In this document: piece after piece, positions 34,870 to 43,817 of the stretch | Position numbering within the stretch: the first letter of the stretch is position 1 | How the letters are laid out: the number at the start of each line of letters is the position of its first letter | Origin: Paenibacillus phyllosphaerae | GTDB taxonomy: Bacteria; Bacillota; Bacilli; Paenibacillales; Paenibacillaceae | Length of the DNA stretch: 64,000 nt | Assembly: GCF_014192105.1 (NCBI RefSeq) | Contig: NZ_JACHXK010000026.1 | Span: 1 to 64,000, forward strand | Reading direction: 5' to 3' | The notes under the pieces: generated by a model | What the model was told of the DNA's origin: nothing | Databases searched by the model: none | Seen by the model: the letters and a program-made list of their open reading frames with translations, nothing else | Program-made: the position numbers and the translations under genes

Positions 34870-35545
34870 GGCTGGTTATGGGGAGAGCGTCATCCTGCGC
34901 AACGTGACGCTTGCCGTGAAGCCAGGTCAGGTCGTTTGCCTGATGGGCCGCAATGGTGTAGGTAAGACGACGCTCATGAAGAGCATCATGGGCGTGCTGA
35001 AAGCGCGGCGCGGATCGGTCTCCTACAAGGGAACCGATCTGACCAGGCGCGCTCCCGGCGAGCGGGCGAAGCGCGGCATCGGTTACGTGCCGCAAGGCCG
35101 CGAGATTTTCCCGCAGCTGACGGTGTTCGAGAATGTGCTGCTCGGACTTGAATCCGGACGGGGGCAGAAGAAGCGGGTCATTCCCGAATCGGCCATCGCC
35201 AAGTTCCCTGTGCTGCCTACGATGTACCACAGGCGTGGCGGGGATTTGAGCGGCGGGCAGCAGCAGCAATTGGCTTTTGCCCGGGCGCTTGCCTCCATGC
35301 CGGATATGCTGTTGCTGGATGAACCATGCGAAGGGATTCAACCTTCGATCGTCGAGGACATCCGCGATGTGATCCGCTCGATCAAGGCCGATGGACAGAC
35401 CGCGATTCTGCTGGCGGAGCAGAGCCTCGAATTCGTGAAGAGCGTCGGCGATTACTTTTATATTCTCGATAAAGGCCAGATTGCGTGGGAAGGCGGGCTT
35501 GAGGCGCTGGATGACGATGTAATCCGGCAGTATTTGACGGTGTAG
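34847..35545 (+). CDS. urtE: Urea ABC transporter ATPase UrtE
   Basis: A 232-residue ABC ATPase of the LivF/UrtE type. Walker A GRNGVGKTTLMKS is near residue 35, the signature DLSGGQQQQLAFARAL near residue 131 and Walker B MLLLDEPCEGIQPS follows. The LQAGYGES-like start (QLEAGYGES) is typical of UrtE. ATG 34847 is preferred to 34841 because AGGAGGG directly abuts the latter. It overlaps urtD by 23 bases and closes the operon. Confidence 0.93.
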   Translation: MLAVQQLEAGYGESVILRNVTLAVKPGQVVCLMGRNGVGKTTLMKSIMGVLKARRGSVSYKGTDLTRRAPGERAKRGIGYVPQGREIFPQLTVFENVLLGLESGRGQKKRVIPESAIAKFPVLPTMYHRRGGDLSGGQQQQLAFARALASMPDMLLLDEPCEGIQPSIVEDIRDVIRSIKADGQTAILLAEQSLEFVKSVGDYFYILDKGQIAWEGGLEALDDDVIRQYLTV

Positions 35546-35871
35546 CTGCTCGCGAAGGGCGGCTGCACCTTCTTTACTTCACAGGCGCGCCCTGTAGGTG
35601 GCAACCTTGCGATTGAATGGAAAGCGCTCCAAGTGCACAAGGTACTAAGGATCGCATATTTCGGGCGCGCTCACCCGAGTGCAAGGCGCGTAAAATAAAG
35701 GATTTCAGCCGATTCCCCTTGTGCATAAGAAAATGGGAGGAGATGAATACTATGGTCAGATTCGATTCACCATCTAGTCCAGGATCCTCTCCTCTTGAGC
35801 GATAGACAACCGCAAGATCCGCAATATCCAGTCGAATTCAAAACCTTCAAGGAAAGTGGGGCAACTAGAAC
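35546..35871 (+). other. Gap between urtE and spoVT
   Basis: About 326 bases. Beyond a sigma-G-like promoter at 35723-35752 there is only a 17-codon frame (35752-35805) with an AGGAG site. I see no clear terminator for the urt operon here and no other gene. Confidence 0.5.
35723..35752 (+). promoter_or_regulatory. Candidate sigma-G promoter of spoVT
   Basis: GCATA at 35723-35727 and AATACTA at 35746-35752 with an 18-bp spacer fit the forespore sigma-G pattern. spoVT is sigma-G dependent in B. subtilis. The leader would be about 110 bases. Confidence 0.55.
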
Positions 35872-36414
35872 ATGAAAGCAACTGGTATTGTTCGCCGCAT
35901 TGATGATCTCGGCCGCGTCGTGATCCCCAAGGAAATTCGCCGGACACTGCGCATTCGCGAGGGCGACCCTCTTGAAATTTTCGTCGACCGCGACGGTGAA
36001 GTGATTTTGAAGAAATACTCGCCGATCGGCGAGCTAGGCACTTTCGCCAAGGAGTATGCGGAATCGCTTTCGGAAAGCACCGGGCATATTGCGCTGATCT
36101 CGGACCGCGATAATATCATTGCGGTATCGGGCGGCTCCAAGAAAGACTACTTGGAGAAGCAAATCGGCTCTTTGCTCGAAGGGTGCATGGAGAACCGGAA
36201 GGCGGTATCTGAATCTGGCGGCGGTTCGTTCGAGGTCATTAAGGATGTCAGCGAGACGATCAGCGCTTTTGCAGTCGCGCCTATCGTAGCCGGCGGCGAC
36301 CCGATCGGCACCGTAGTCCTGCTAAGCAAGGATGAGAATATGAAGATGGCGCAGATGGAAACCAAAATGGTGGAAACCGCGGCTGGCTTCCTAGCTAAGC
36401 AGATGGAGCAGTAG
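35872..36414 (+). CDS. spoVT: Stage V sporulation protein T (SpoVT)
   Basis: A 180-residue transcription regulator of the forespore. Residues 1-50 form the AbrB-type swapped-hairpin DNA-binding domain (MKATGIVRRIDDLGRVVIPK). A GAF domain spans about 55-178. SpoVT activates or represses sigma-G genes. It is a paralogue of the AbrB at 8648-8902, but keeps the C-terminal GAF domain instead of Cys pairs. A sigma-G-like promoter lies upstream and an intrinsic terminator downstream. Confidence 0.96.
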   Translation: MKATGIVRRIDDLGRVVIPKEIRRTLRIREGDPLEIFVDRDGEVILKKYSPIGELGTFAKEYAESLSESTGHIALISDRDNIIAVSGGSKKDYLEKQIGSLLEGCMENRKAVSESGGGSFEVIKDVSETISAFAVAPIVAGGDPIGTVVLLSKDENMKMAQMETKMVETAAGFLAKQMEQ

Positions 36415-36426
36415 TATGTTAGGTTA

Positions 36427-36463
36427 GAGCTTCCTAGAAGAGTATCTTCCGGGGAGCTTTTTT
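36427..36463 (+). terminator. Rho-independent terminator after spoVT
   Basis: A stem AGCTTCC / GGGGAGCT with inner AAGA/TCTT pairing and a run of seven T. Confidence 0.78.
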
Positions 36464-36550
36464 TCATTCCTGGCGATCGAATCGACCGAGGTAGCTCCCG
36501 CCGCCCGGATGATCGGTTATAATGGTAGGAATGGAGATTGAGATGGGCGG

Positions 36551-38305
36551 GTGCAGGGATTGAGTAGTTCGAACCAAGAACGGAATCGGCAGCCGGAAGG
36601 ATCCGGGGGGCGTGGGGCTACCGAACGCGGCCGTCGTACCGGCGTGCTGCAAGGTGCGGCGGTGCTCGGCGGCGCCGTCATCATCAGCAAAGTGCTCGGC
36701 ACGCTGCAGAAGATTCCGCTGCAGAATTTGGCCGGCGATCGGGTATTCGGCATCTACAACGCGGTATATCCGTTCTATCAGCTGCTATTAATCATGGCAA
36801 CGGCGGGGCTGCCTGTGGCGATTTCGCTACTTGTCGCGGAGCAAGCCGCGACGGGGAACAAACTGGCGGTCCGGCGCATCGTAAGCGCAAGCGCGCTGCT
36901 GCTCGGACTTACGGGCGCGGCAGGCTTCTTCCTCATGTGGAGCTGTTCTACGCTGGCCGCAGGCTGGATCGGAGATGAAGCCGCCGGATCGGCGATCCGG
37001 GCAAGCGCGCTGGCGTTGTGGGTGGTGCCGCTGCTAGCCGCGCTGCGCGGCTATTATCAGGGACTCGGCCGAATGTTGCCCGCGGCTTTGTCCCAGTTGT
37101 CGGAGCAGACGGTGCGCGTAGCCGCGATGTTGACGCTGCTCCTGATCGGTTGGCATTTCGGCTGGTCGGATGAACGGCTTGCGGCCGGCGCCACTGCCGG
37201 TTCCTTGTTTGGCGGCTTGGCAGGCCTCATGATGATGGGGGCTGTAGTTTGGCGCGACTCTCGCCGTATACACGTACAGCCGTTTGCATCGGTGACATCG
37301 AAGAAGCCTTATGTTACGCTAACGCAAGCCAAAGGTCGGACAAGCGATCCGCCGGCAATTCAGACGCCGCGATACGCTATATTAATGAAGCGGATTATCC
37401 GCGTTGCGGTTCCGGTCACGCTGGGCGCGCTGGTCGTTCCGATGCTTGGCGTCGTCGACAGCTTTACGGTGCCTCGCCTGCTTAGCGAAGAGGGACGGAA
37501 TGCAGCCGAGGCGATGCGTCAGTTCGGACTGTACAGCCGGGGCCAACCGCTCGTGCAGTTGGTTGTTATGGTGGCCGGCGCCGTCGGTTCGGCGCTCGTG
37601 CCGGCGATGGTGGCAGCCCGGGTGCGCGGGGATGCGGGCGCGGCAAGAGATCAGGCTGCCCTTGCCATGCGCGGCGCCTGGTGGCTCGGCGCCGCAGCCG
37701 CTATGGGACTGGCGCTGCTGGCCGCGCCGATTAACCATATGTTGTATAACGACGAAGCGGGGAGCGTCACGTTCGCGCTTATTGGCGTGAGCGCCTTGTT
37801 CGGCACCGTGAACGCGATCGCTTCCTCGGTGCTGCAAGGCCTTGGCGCCGTCCGCGCGCCGGCGTTGTTCATGGTCGCGGCCGCCGCGCTGAAGGCGGTG
37901 CTGAACGTGGCGCTCGTGCCGGCGCTCGGCATCAACGGCGCCGCTTGCGCGGGTATTGCCGCGCTCGGTTGCGCAGCGCTCCTCGGCGCGGCGGCGGTTC
38001 GCCGCGAATCCGCGGCTGTGTTGCCCGCGGCGCAAGCTGCGGGCCTCGTGCTGGCGCTGGCGGTTATGGCCGCCGCGCTGCTCATCATCGAGCGCGGCGG
38101 CGCCCCGCTGCTCGATGCGCTGCTGCCGCCGAGGACGGCAGCGACGGCGCTTGCGCTCGGCGGCACCGCCCTCGGAGCGGCGCTGTTCCTTGCCGCCGGG
38201 CTGCGCTTCGGCGGCTTGACCGCGCGCGACTTGCGCGCGCTGCCGGGAGGTGCCTCGCTGGCCGCCCGATTCATGCGCTGGCGGCTGCTCCCGCCAGGCG
38301 AGTAG
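36551..38305 (+). CDS. Oligosaccharide flippase-like membrane protein (SpoVB/YabM family)
   Basis: A 584-residue protein of the MATE/MurJ-like polysaccharide transporter superfamily. An N-terminal polar tail of about 35 residues precedes roughly 14 hydrophobic segments. GAAVLGGAVIISKVLGTLQK near residue 34 and RVFGIYNAVYPFYQLLL match the SpoVB family. It probably flips a lipid-linked wall or spore-cortex precursor; YabM occupies this place in B. subtilis. The DNA is very GC-rich toward the 3' end. GTG 36551 is a poorly supported start; TTG 36560 is an alternative. Confidence 0.85.
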   Translation: MQGLSSSNQERNRQPEGSGGRGATERGRRTGVLQGAAVLGGAVIISKVLGTLQKIPLQNLAGDRVFGIYNAVYPFYQLLLIMATAGLPVAISLLVAEQAATGNKLAVRRIVSASALLLGLTGAAGFFLMWSCSTLAAGWIGDEAAGSAIRASALALWVVPLLAALRGYYQGLGRMLPAALSQLSEQTVRVAAMLTLLLIGWHFGWSDERLAAGATAGSLFGGLAGLMMMGAVVWRDSRRIHVQPFASVTSKKPYVTLTQAKGRTSDPPAIQTPRYAILMKRIIRVAVPVTLGALVVPMLGVVDSFTVPRLLSEEGRNAAEAMRQFGLYSRGQPLVQLVVMVAGAVGSALVPAMVAARVRGDAGAARDQAALAMRGAWWLGAAAAMGLALLAAPINHMLYNDEAGSVTFALIGVSALFGTVNAIASSVLQGLGAVRAPALFMVAAAALKAVLNVALVPALGINGAACAGIAALGCAALLGAAAVRRESAAVLPAAQAAGLVLALAVMAAALLIIERGGAPLLDALLPPRTAATALALGGTALGAALFLAAGLRFGGLTARDLRALPGGASLAARFMRWRLLPPGE

Positions 38306-38383
38306 CTTGCTTCGCAGGCGCGCCATCGCCTACAATTGGCATATGCAAGCTTTTTGCCTACTTGATCGAAGAGGGGGATATCT

Positions 38384-39859
38384 ATGCAAGCAGCATCGCA
38401 TCCTGACCTGCAGCGGCTGCCCAGAAGCACGCCGGAGGAGCATGGCGTCGACTCGGGCGCGATTGGCGCGTTCCTAGATGCGGCGGCGGCGACCGGACAG
38501 GAACTGCATAGCCTTATGTTGTTACGGCATGGCACGGTGATCGCCGAAGGCAGCTGGGCGCCGTACGACTTGCGCCGCAAGCGGCTGAGCAATTCGATAA
38601 GCAAGAGCTTTACCTCGGCAGCGATTGGACTTGCCCAGGCAGAGGGTCTGCTATCCATTGAAGACTCTGTCATGCAGTACTTCCCGGATTCGGTCCCGGT
38701 GGACCGCGATCCGAAGCTGCCTCGGATGAGAATCAAGCATCTGCTTGCCATGGCGAGCGGACATGACGTAGATACCGTTATACCTGTGCTCCAGTCAGGC
38801 AGCAGCGACTGGGTCGAAGCCTTCCTGGCGCTGCCGATTGCCCATGAACCGGGCACCTTCTTCAAATACAACACAGGCGCCACCTATATGCTGTCCGCCA
38901 TTCTCCAGCGAGTCACCGGCACTACGCTAGTCGACTATCTGCAAGAGCGTCTCTTCCTTCCGCTAGGGATTGCCGATGTGACGTGGGACGCCTGCCCGAA
39001 AGGCATTACCGCAGGCGGTTGGGGGTTATCGCTCACGACGGAAGAGATGGCGCGCTTCGGCCAACTGTACCTGAACGGAGGACGGTGGCAAGGGCGCCAG
39101 CTCATCCCCGAGGATTGGGTCCAAGCATCGGTGCGGCCTCAGATCGCCAATGGCGACAACCAAGGCAGCGATTGGGCATCCGGCTACGGCTATCAATTCT
39201 GGTGCAACCGCTACGGGACCTACCGGGCGGACGGCGCCTTCGGCCAGATCATTCTCGTCATGCCGAACGAGGAGGCGGTGCTTGCTTTCACAAGCTCGCT
39301 TAGCGACTTGTCCCAAGTGCTAAATGCGGTGTGGTCGCATCTGCTGCCTGCGCTGCAAGCCGGTCGTCAGGTATTGCCTGCCGATGAAGCGGCGTACGCG
39401 CGCCTCCAATCGAAGCTGGAGCAGCTGGCTGTCGCCGCCCCTGAGCATAAGGCCGCCCCATTTGCGCCCTATGCGGGCAAAATTTATAATTTAGTGGATA
39501 ATGTCCTTGGACTAAGGCGTCTAACGCTTCACCCGGATTCCGAGGGCGGCGGGATCTACTGGCAGGACGAAGCGGGCGAGCATCGCTTCACGGTCGGCGA
39601 AGACGAGTGGGCGCTTACCGAATGGCCGCTTGCCGCAGAACTGTGGAAGCCAGGCGAGCGTCCAAGACGGATTGCGGCCGCAGCTGCGGGACGCTGGCAG
39701 GAAGACGGTTCGTACCGCATTTATTTGCGTTTGCTCGATACGGCTTACCAGGATGAACTGACGTGCCGATTCGAAGGCGAGAACGTCACGATCACGTACC
39801 ATCGGCATTTTTCGGTGACGCCGCTTGCGGTGGAGCCGATTACCGGAGTGTCCAACTGA
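38384..39859 (+). CDS. Serine hydrolase of the beta-lactamase/penicillin-binding fold
   Basis: A 491-residue protein. The N-terminal domain (about residues 10-330) has the SxxK-type nucleophile in NSISKSFTS near residue 70 and the YxN-type motif in KYNTGATY near residue 164. A C-terminal beta-rich domain of about 150 residues follows. There is no signal peptide, so it may act in the cytoplasm on a small amide or ester rather than on antibiotics. ATG follows GAGGGGGATATCT. It is not present between spoVB-like and mazG in B. subtilis. Confidence 0.85.
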   Translation: MQAASHPDLQRLPRSTPEEHGVDSGAIGAFLDAAAATGQELHSLMLLRHGTVIAEGSWAPYDLRRKRLSNSISKSFTSAAIGLAQAEGLLSIEDSVMQYFPDSVPVDRDPKLPRMRIKHLLAMASGHDVDTVIPVLQSGSSDWVEAFLALPIAHEPGTFFKYNTGATYMLSAILQRVTGTTLVDYLQERLFLPLGIADVTWDACPKGITAGGWGLSLTTEEMARFGQLYLNGGRWQGRQLIPEDWVQASVRPQIANGDNQGSDWASGYGYQFWCNRYGTYRADGAFGQIILVMPNEEAVLAFTSSLSDLSQVLNAVWSHLLPALQAGRQVLPADEAAYARLQSKLEQLAVAAPEHKAAPFAPYAGKIYNLVDNVLGLRRLTLHPDSEGGGIYWQDEAGEHRFTVGEDEWALTEWPLAAELWKPGERPRRIAAAAAGRWQEDGSYRIYLRLLDTAYQDELTCRFEGENVTITYHRHFSVTPLAVEPITGVSN

Positions 39860-39904
39860 CATGGCCGCTCCCATTTAAGGCAAGCGGGAAGGAAGATACC
39901 GTTC

Positions 39905-41461
39905 ATGAAACAACCTTTCATTACCGTCGTCGGCTTGGGCTCCGGTGACGCGGATCAATTAACGCTCGGCGTGTGGAAGCTGCTGCAGCGGTCCCATCAG
40001 CGCTTCGTACGCACCGACCAGCACCCTATGATGCAGCTGTTCCGGGAGCACGAGCTTACATACCGCTCTTATGACTATCTCTATGAACAGCTGGATTCGT
40101 TCCCGGATGTGTATGAAGCCATCGCGTCATCGCTTATTCAAGAAGCTAGAACGGCAGCCGGCATTGCGCCGGAGACGGCTGCCCAGCCTGTCGCTGCTTC
40201 CATCGGCTTCTCGGCCGCGGCGCATCCGGACCATGGAATCGTCTATGCCGTGCCGGGCCATCCGATGGTCGCCGAACGTGCGGTGCAGCTGCTGCGCGAG
40301 CGGTGCCCGGAGGCGGGTGTCGCCTTGCAGATTCTCGGCGGTGAGAGCTTCCTCGACCAAGCCTTCACGCGATTAGGCTTTGATCCGATCGAAGGCTTCC
40401 AACTGCTGGATGCGTCCAGTATGACTGCGTCGCTGCTGCGCCCGCAGATGCATACCGTTATCGGGCAAGTCTATGACGGCTTCACCGCTTCGGACGTGAA
40501 GCTGACGCTGATGGAGTTGTACCCGGATGAGCATCCGGTCGTCGTCGGACATGCGCTCGGCGTAGCCGGCGAGGAGCAGATCCTGACCGTTCCGCTCTAT
40601 GAGCTGGACCGGACGCCGGGCTTCGGCAATCTGTCGCTCATCTGGGTGCCGCGTTCGGAGGACGACATGCTGCGCAACCGGACCTTCGAACGGCTTCACG
40701 AGATCGTCGGCATTCTCCGCAGTCCCGAAGGCTGTCCGTGGGACCGCGAGCAGACACACCAATCGATTCGCAAGAACTTCATTGAGGAGACGTATGAGGC
40801 GATCGAAGCGATTGACAATGACGATCCGGTCGGCATGCAGGAAGAGTTCGGCGATGTGATTCTTCAGGTCATGCTGCACAGCCAGATGGAGGAAGAGCTT
40901 GGTTCGTTCACCGTCTATGACGTCATCCAGACGCTCAATGAGAAGCTGCTGTTCCGCCATCCGCATGTATTCGGCGACCAAGGCGCGAATGACGCCCAGG
41001 AAGCGTTGAAGAATTGGGAGCAGATGAAGGCGGAGGAGAAGCTCCGCAAGGGCATCGACCCATCCAAGCAGTCACAGCTGGACGGCATTCCGCGAGACTT
41101 GCCTGCCCTTATGAAGGCGTATGCGATTCAGAAGAAGGCCGCAAAGGTCGGCTTCGACTGGGATGCGATCGAACCTGTGCTGGACAAAATCCAGGAAGAG
41201 CTTGGCGAGCTGCGAGAAGCGATTGCGAGCAAGGATTCGGAGGAACAAGCCGGCGAGCTGGGCGACCTGCTCTTTGCGGCGGTCAATGCGGCGAGATTCA
41301 TCAAGGCCGATCCCGAGGAGGCGCTTGCCCGGACGAACCACAAATTTAAGAAGCGTTTTGCGTATATTGAGGAGCAGCTCCGTATAAGCGGGCGTTCCTT
41401 TGACCAGACTGATTTAACAGAAATGGATCGATTCTGGGAAGAGGCGAAGCGAATTCCTTAA
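39905..41461 (+). CDS. mazG: Nucleoside triphosphate pyrophosphohydrolase MazG fused to a tetrapyrrole-methylase domain (YabN)
   Basis: A 518-residue two-domain protein. Residues 1-230 resemble SAM-dependent tetrapyrrole methylases (VVGLGSGDADQLT at the start). The C-terminal MazG module follows, with PEGCPWDREQTHQSI near residue 275 and the metal-binding EETYEAIEAID and EEFGDVILQVMLH motifs. The MazG part should hydrolyse NTPs or dNTPs to clean the pool. This fusion is the normal YabN form in Bacillales. ATG has GGAAGG about 10 bases upstream. hup follows. Confidence 0.94.
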   Translation: MKQPFITVVGLGSGDADQLTLGVWKLLQRSHQRFVRTDQHPMMQLFREHELTYRSYDYLYEQLDSFPDVYEAIASSLIQEARTAAGIAPETAAQPVAASIGFSAAAHPDHGIVYAVPGHPMVAERAVQLLRERCPEAGVALQILGGESFLDQAFTRLGFDPIEGFQLLDASSMTASLLRPQMHTVIGQVYDGFTASDVKLTLMELYPDEHPVVVGHALGVAGEEQILTVPLYELDRTPGFGNLSLIWVPRSEDDMLRNRTFERLHEIVGILRSPEGCPWDREQTHQSIRKNFIEETYEAIEAIDNDDPVGMQEEFGDVILQVMLHSQMEEELGSFTVYDVIQTLNEKLLFRHPHVFGDQGANDAQEALKNWEQMKAEEKLRKGIDPSKQSQLDGIPRDLPALMKAYAIQKKAAKVGFDWDAIEPVLDKIQEELGELREAIASKDSEEQAGELGDLLFAAVNAARFIKADPEEALARTNHKFKKRFAYIEEQLRISGRSFDQTDLTEMDRFWEEAKRIP

Positions 41462-41637
41462 ATATCTTGACTTTAGGTCGCCAAAATTCGCCTTAAACAG
41501 ACATAAAGCTCAAAAATTATTTACCAATCAGCAGGATTTTTTTAGCAACTTCTCGAATACGTACACCATAAGGATACAAGCCAACATCGGCAAGTTGCCG
41601 CAAATACAACATATACCCATTGGGAGGATATTTCAGC

Positions 41638-41910
41638 ATGAACAAGAACGATCTGATTTCGAACATTGCAACTAAAAGCGGACTGACTAAACGTGATGTT
41701 GAAGCTGTGCTCAACGGCTTCATGGATGAAGTAACCGAAGCGCTGGCAGGTGGCGACAAAGTCCAGTTGATCGGTTTTGGCAACTTTGAGACAAGCAAGC
41801 GCGCTGGCCGTACGGGCCGCAACCCGCAAACGGGCGAGCCGATGGACATTCCGGAGAGCGTTGTTCCGAAGTTCACAGCGGGCAAGAAGCTGCGCGAAGC
41901 GATTAAGTAA
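41638..41910 (+). CDS. hup: DNA-binding protein HU
   Basis: A 90-residue histone-like nucleoid protein. MNKNDLISNIATKSGLTKRD starts the helical dimer body, and RTGRNPQTGEPMDIPE near residue 55 is the DNA-embracing beta arm. ATG 41638 is chosen because GGGAGGAT lies eight bases upstream and it gives the exact family length. It lies between mazG and rqcP; B. subtilis has its HU gene elsewhere, but this placement occurs in Paenibacillus relatives (recalled, not checked). Confidence 0.96.
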   Translation: MNKNDLISNIATKSGLTKRDVEAVLNGFMDEVTEALAGGDKVQLIGFGNFETSKRAGRTGRNPQTGEPMDIPESVVPKFTAGKKLREAIK

Positions 41911-41913
41911 TCG

Positions 41914-42192
41914 ATGCGTCTCGATAAATTCCTGAAAGTCTCGCGACTGATCAAACGCCGCACCGTCGCCAAGGATGTATCCGATCAAGGGCGCGTTTGG
42001 ATTAACGGCCGCGAAGCGAAGGCAAGCAGCACCGTGAAGGTCGGCGATGAGCTGACGGTACAATACGGACAGAAGATCGTTACGGTCCGCGTCGAGCGGC
42101 TTGCCGAGACGACGAAGAAAGATGAAGCCAGCGGTTTATACACGCTGGTGAAGGAAGAGACGCGCCAGAGCGAGAATAAGCTCGAGTGGTAG
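41914..42192 (+). CDS. rqcP: RqcP, S4-domain ribosome-quality-control protein (YabO)
   Basis: A 92-residue S4 RNA-binding protein of the Hsp15 family. MRLDKFLKVSRLIKRRTVAK and GRVWINGREAKASS are the S4 motifs. In B. subtilis RqcP works with RqcH to add Ala tails to peptides stalled on the 50S subunit. The ATG is four bases from the hup stop, so the two are translated together. A terminator follows. Confidence 0.94.
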   Translation: MRLDKFLKVSRLIKRRTVAKDVSDQGRVWINGREAKASSTVKVGDELTVQYGQKIVTVRVERLAETTKKDEASGLYTLVKEETRQSENKLEW

Positions 42193-42211
42193 ACGGATTT
42201 TCAACTATGGC

Positions 42212-42250
42212 AGACCCGTTCCTTGCTTTTGCAGGGGCGGGTCTTTTTTA
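42212..42250 (+). terminator. Rho-independent terminator after rqcP
   Basis: A perfect 7-bp stem (AGACCCG with CGGGTCT), with further partial pairing inside, then a run of T. Confidence 0.85.
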
Positions 42251-42373
42251 CGGCCGGTAGCGGTTGTCCCCCTGTACGCCCGCATTAGCCGAAGGTGGCC
42301 GCCAGGATCAATGCTTGTTCTAAAACTTCTTCTCCTCCCATAGGCTAGTCGTAAAAGAGGAGGGACAAGGCCA

Positions 42374-42661
42374 ATGATCGACCAAGGGAAAAACCAAAAG
42401 CGGCAGGAGATTAAGATGCTCAACCGCAAGCTGCTTGAAATTACGGGCGTCCAGAATGTGGAGAGCTTTGACAGCGAAGAATTTTTGCTCGAGACGGATC
42501 TTGGTTTCCTAGCCATTCGCGGGCAGAATTTGCATATGAAGCATCTTAGCTTGGAGCAAGGCCTTGTCGCTATAGAAGGACTCGTCCACTCGCTCGCCTA
42601 CCTGGACGGGAATACGGCAAGCAAACCTGCCAAAGGTTTATTCGGGAAGCTGTTTAAGTGA
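42374..42661 (+). CDS. yabP: Sporulation protein YabP
   Basis: A 95-residue soluble protein of the YabP family needed for spore formation. IKMLNRKLLEITGVQNVESF and the LEQGLVAIEGLVHSLAY segment are family features. A CATAGGCT at 42339-42346 upstream resembles a sigma-E -10, but the -35 match is poor. The ATG has GGAGGG ten bases upstream. Its stop overlaps the yabQ GTG by four bases. Confidence 0.9.
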   Translation: MIDQGKNQKRQEIKMLNRKLLEITGVQNVESFDSEEFLLETDLGFLAIRGQNLHMKHLSLEQGLVAIEGLVHSLAYLDGNTASKPAKGLFGKLFK

Positions 42662-43290
42662 CGCTGGCTATTCAATGGCTGACGATGGGGGCCATGCTAC
42701 TGTCGGGGATCGGCATGGGAGTCGTATTCGACGGCTACCGTGTCCTGTCGGACGAGCTCAAGATCAGCAGGTGGTGGATTCCGGTCTTCGATTTGCTGTA
42801 TTGGGTGGCGGCTACGATCATCGTCTTCCAAGTATTGTCCGCAAGCAACGAGGGCGAGGTGCGGGCATATGTGTTTATCGGGCTGCTGCTGGGAATCGGA
42901 GCGTATTATTGGCTGTTCAGCAAGCTGGTTGTTTCGCTGGTCCATCTGCTGATTCGGGTCGTGCGCGCACTTATTCAGTTTTTCATTAAGGCATTCCAGG
43001 TGCTGGTGATCAAGCCGCTGCTCCTATTGTACAAGCTGACTAAGGTGCTGCTTGCGTTTTTGCTCGCGCTAACTATGTTCATTCTGAAAATTATGGTACA
43101 ATTGGTTCGTCCATTCGGGCTGCTGCTCTGGTGGATGATACGACCGCTCGTAAGACCGCTCGTGAATTGGACGCTCAGCTGGGGCAGGCCGCTTATCGGC
43201 AAGCTGAAGATAAAGGAACGCTCGGCCGGGGCAATAACGCGAGCGAAGAATTTATGGCAGCGTGTGTTCAAACGAAAGTCAGACGGGTAA
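42658..43290 (+). CDS. yabQ: Spore cortex biosynthesis protein YabQ
   Basis: A 210-residue membrane protein with about five hydrophobic segments in residues 1-165 and a basic C-terminal tail. It localises to the forespore outer membrane in B. subtilis and is needed for the cortex. GTG 42658 overlaps the yabP stop. The family is recognised by position and by the repeated hydrophobic pattern; sequence identity in this family is low. divIC follows. Confidence 0.9.
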   Translation: MTLAIQWLTMGAMLLSGIGMGVVFDGYRVLSDELKISRWWIPVFDLLYWVAATIIVFQVLSASNEGEVRAYVFIGLLLGIGAYYWLFSKLVVSLVHLLIRVVRALIQFFIKAFQVLVIKPLLLLYKLTKVLLAFLLALTMFILKIMVQLVRPFGLLLWWMIRPLVRPLVNWTLSWGRPLIGKLKIKERSAGAITRAKNLWQRVFKRKSDG

Positions 43291-43340
43291 AAACTCTTAC
43301 GGTTTCGTTTTTAGCATTGACGCGAGGAGGGACATGAAGA

Positions 43341-43652
43341 ATGGCGACGGCACGAACGGGCAAATCAACCGCACAAGCTGGCACCAAGCGACGGCTGAGA
43401 ATCTGGCTGCTATTCGTCGTTATGTTCATGCTCTGGGCGTCGTATACATTGTTTGCGCAACTGGATAGCCAACGCGAAGCCGAGAGCAAGTTAGACGAGG
43501 TACAACTGAAGATTCAAGTGGCAACCAAGCAGATGGAGGATCTGAAGCTGCAGATCGATCGGCTTAACGATCCGGAGTACATCCAGCAGGTTGCGCGCCG
43601 GGATCAGAACATGATTAAGCCCGGCGAGAAGTCGATCGTTGTCGGAGAATAG
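43341..43652 (+). CDS. divIC: Cell division protein DivIC (FtsB-like)
   Basis: A 103-residue bitopic division protein. A basic N-terminus precedes a single membrane span at about residues 21-38. A coiled-coil periplasm-side domain follows, with LNDPEYIQQVARRD near residue 73, the family motif. It works with FtsL and DivIB at the septum. ATG has GAGGAGGG ten bases upstream. Position after yabQ is conserved. Confidence 0.93.
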   Translation: MATARTGKSTAQAGTKRRLRIWLLFVVMFMLWASYTLFAQLDSQREAESKLDEVQLKIQVATKQMEDLKLQIDRLNDPEYIQQVARRDQNMIKPGEKSIVVGE

Positions 43653-43677
43653 GCATCCGATACGGGACATACGTCTG

Positions 43678-43707
43678 TTGACCTTGCTTTCTTCGTTCGG
43701 TTATAAT
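43678..43707 (+). promoter_or_regulatory. Sigma-A promoter of yabR
   Basis: TTGACC at 43678-43683 and TATAAT at 43702-43707 with an 18-bp spacer, about 110 bases before the yabR ATG. Confidence 0.65.
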
Positions 43708-43817
43708 CACGTTAGGATACACCCATCATTATCGCTATTTATTGTAAACGCGTAAGGCGTTATCCAACTCGAAGCATCGAAGCTTCGCATAACGGTTAGG
43801 GAGGAAAATTTTTATCT

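Noticed and set aside
35752-35805. A 17-codon frame with a ribosome binding site before spoVT
   Set aside because: Its start overlaps the -10 of the better-supported sigma-G promoter, so it would be missing from the transcript.
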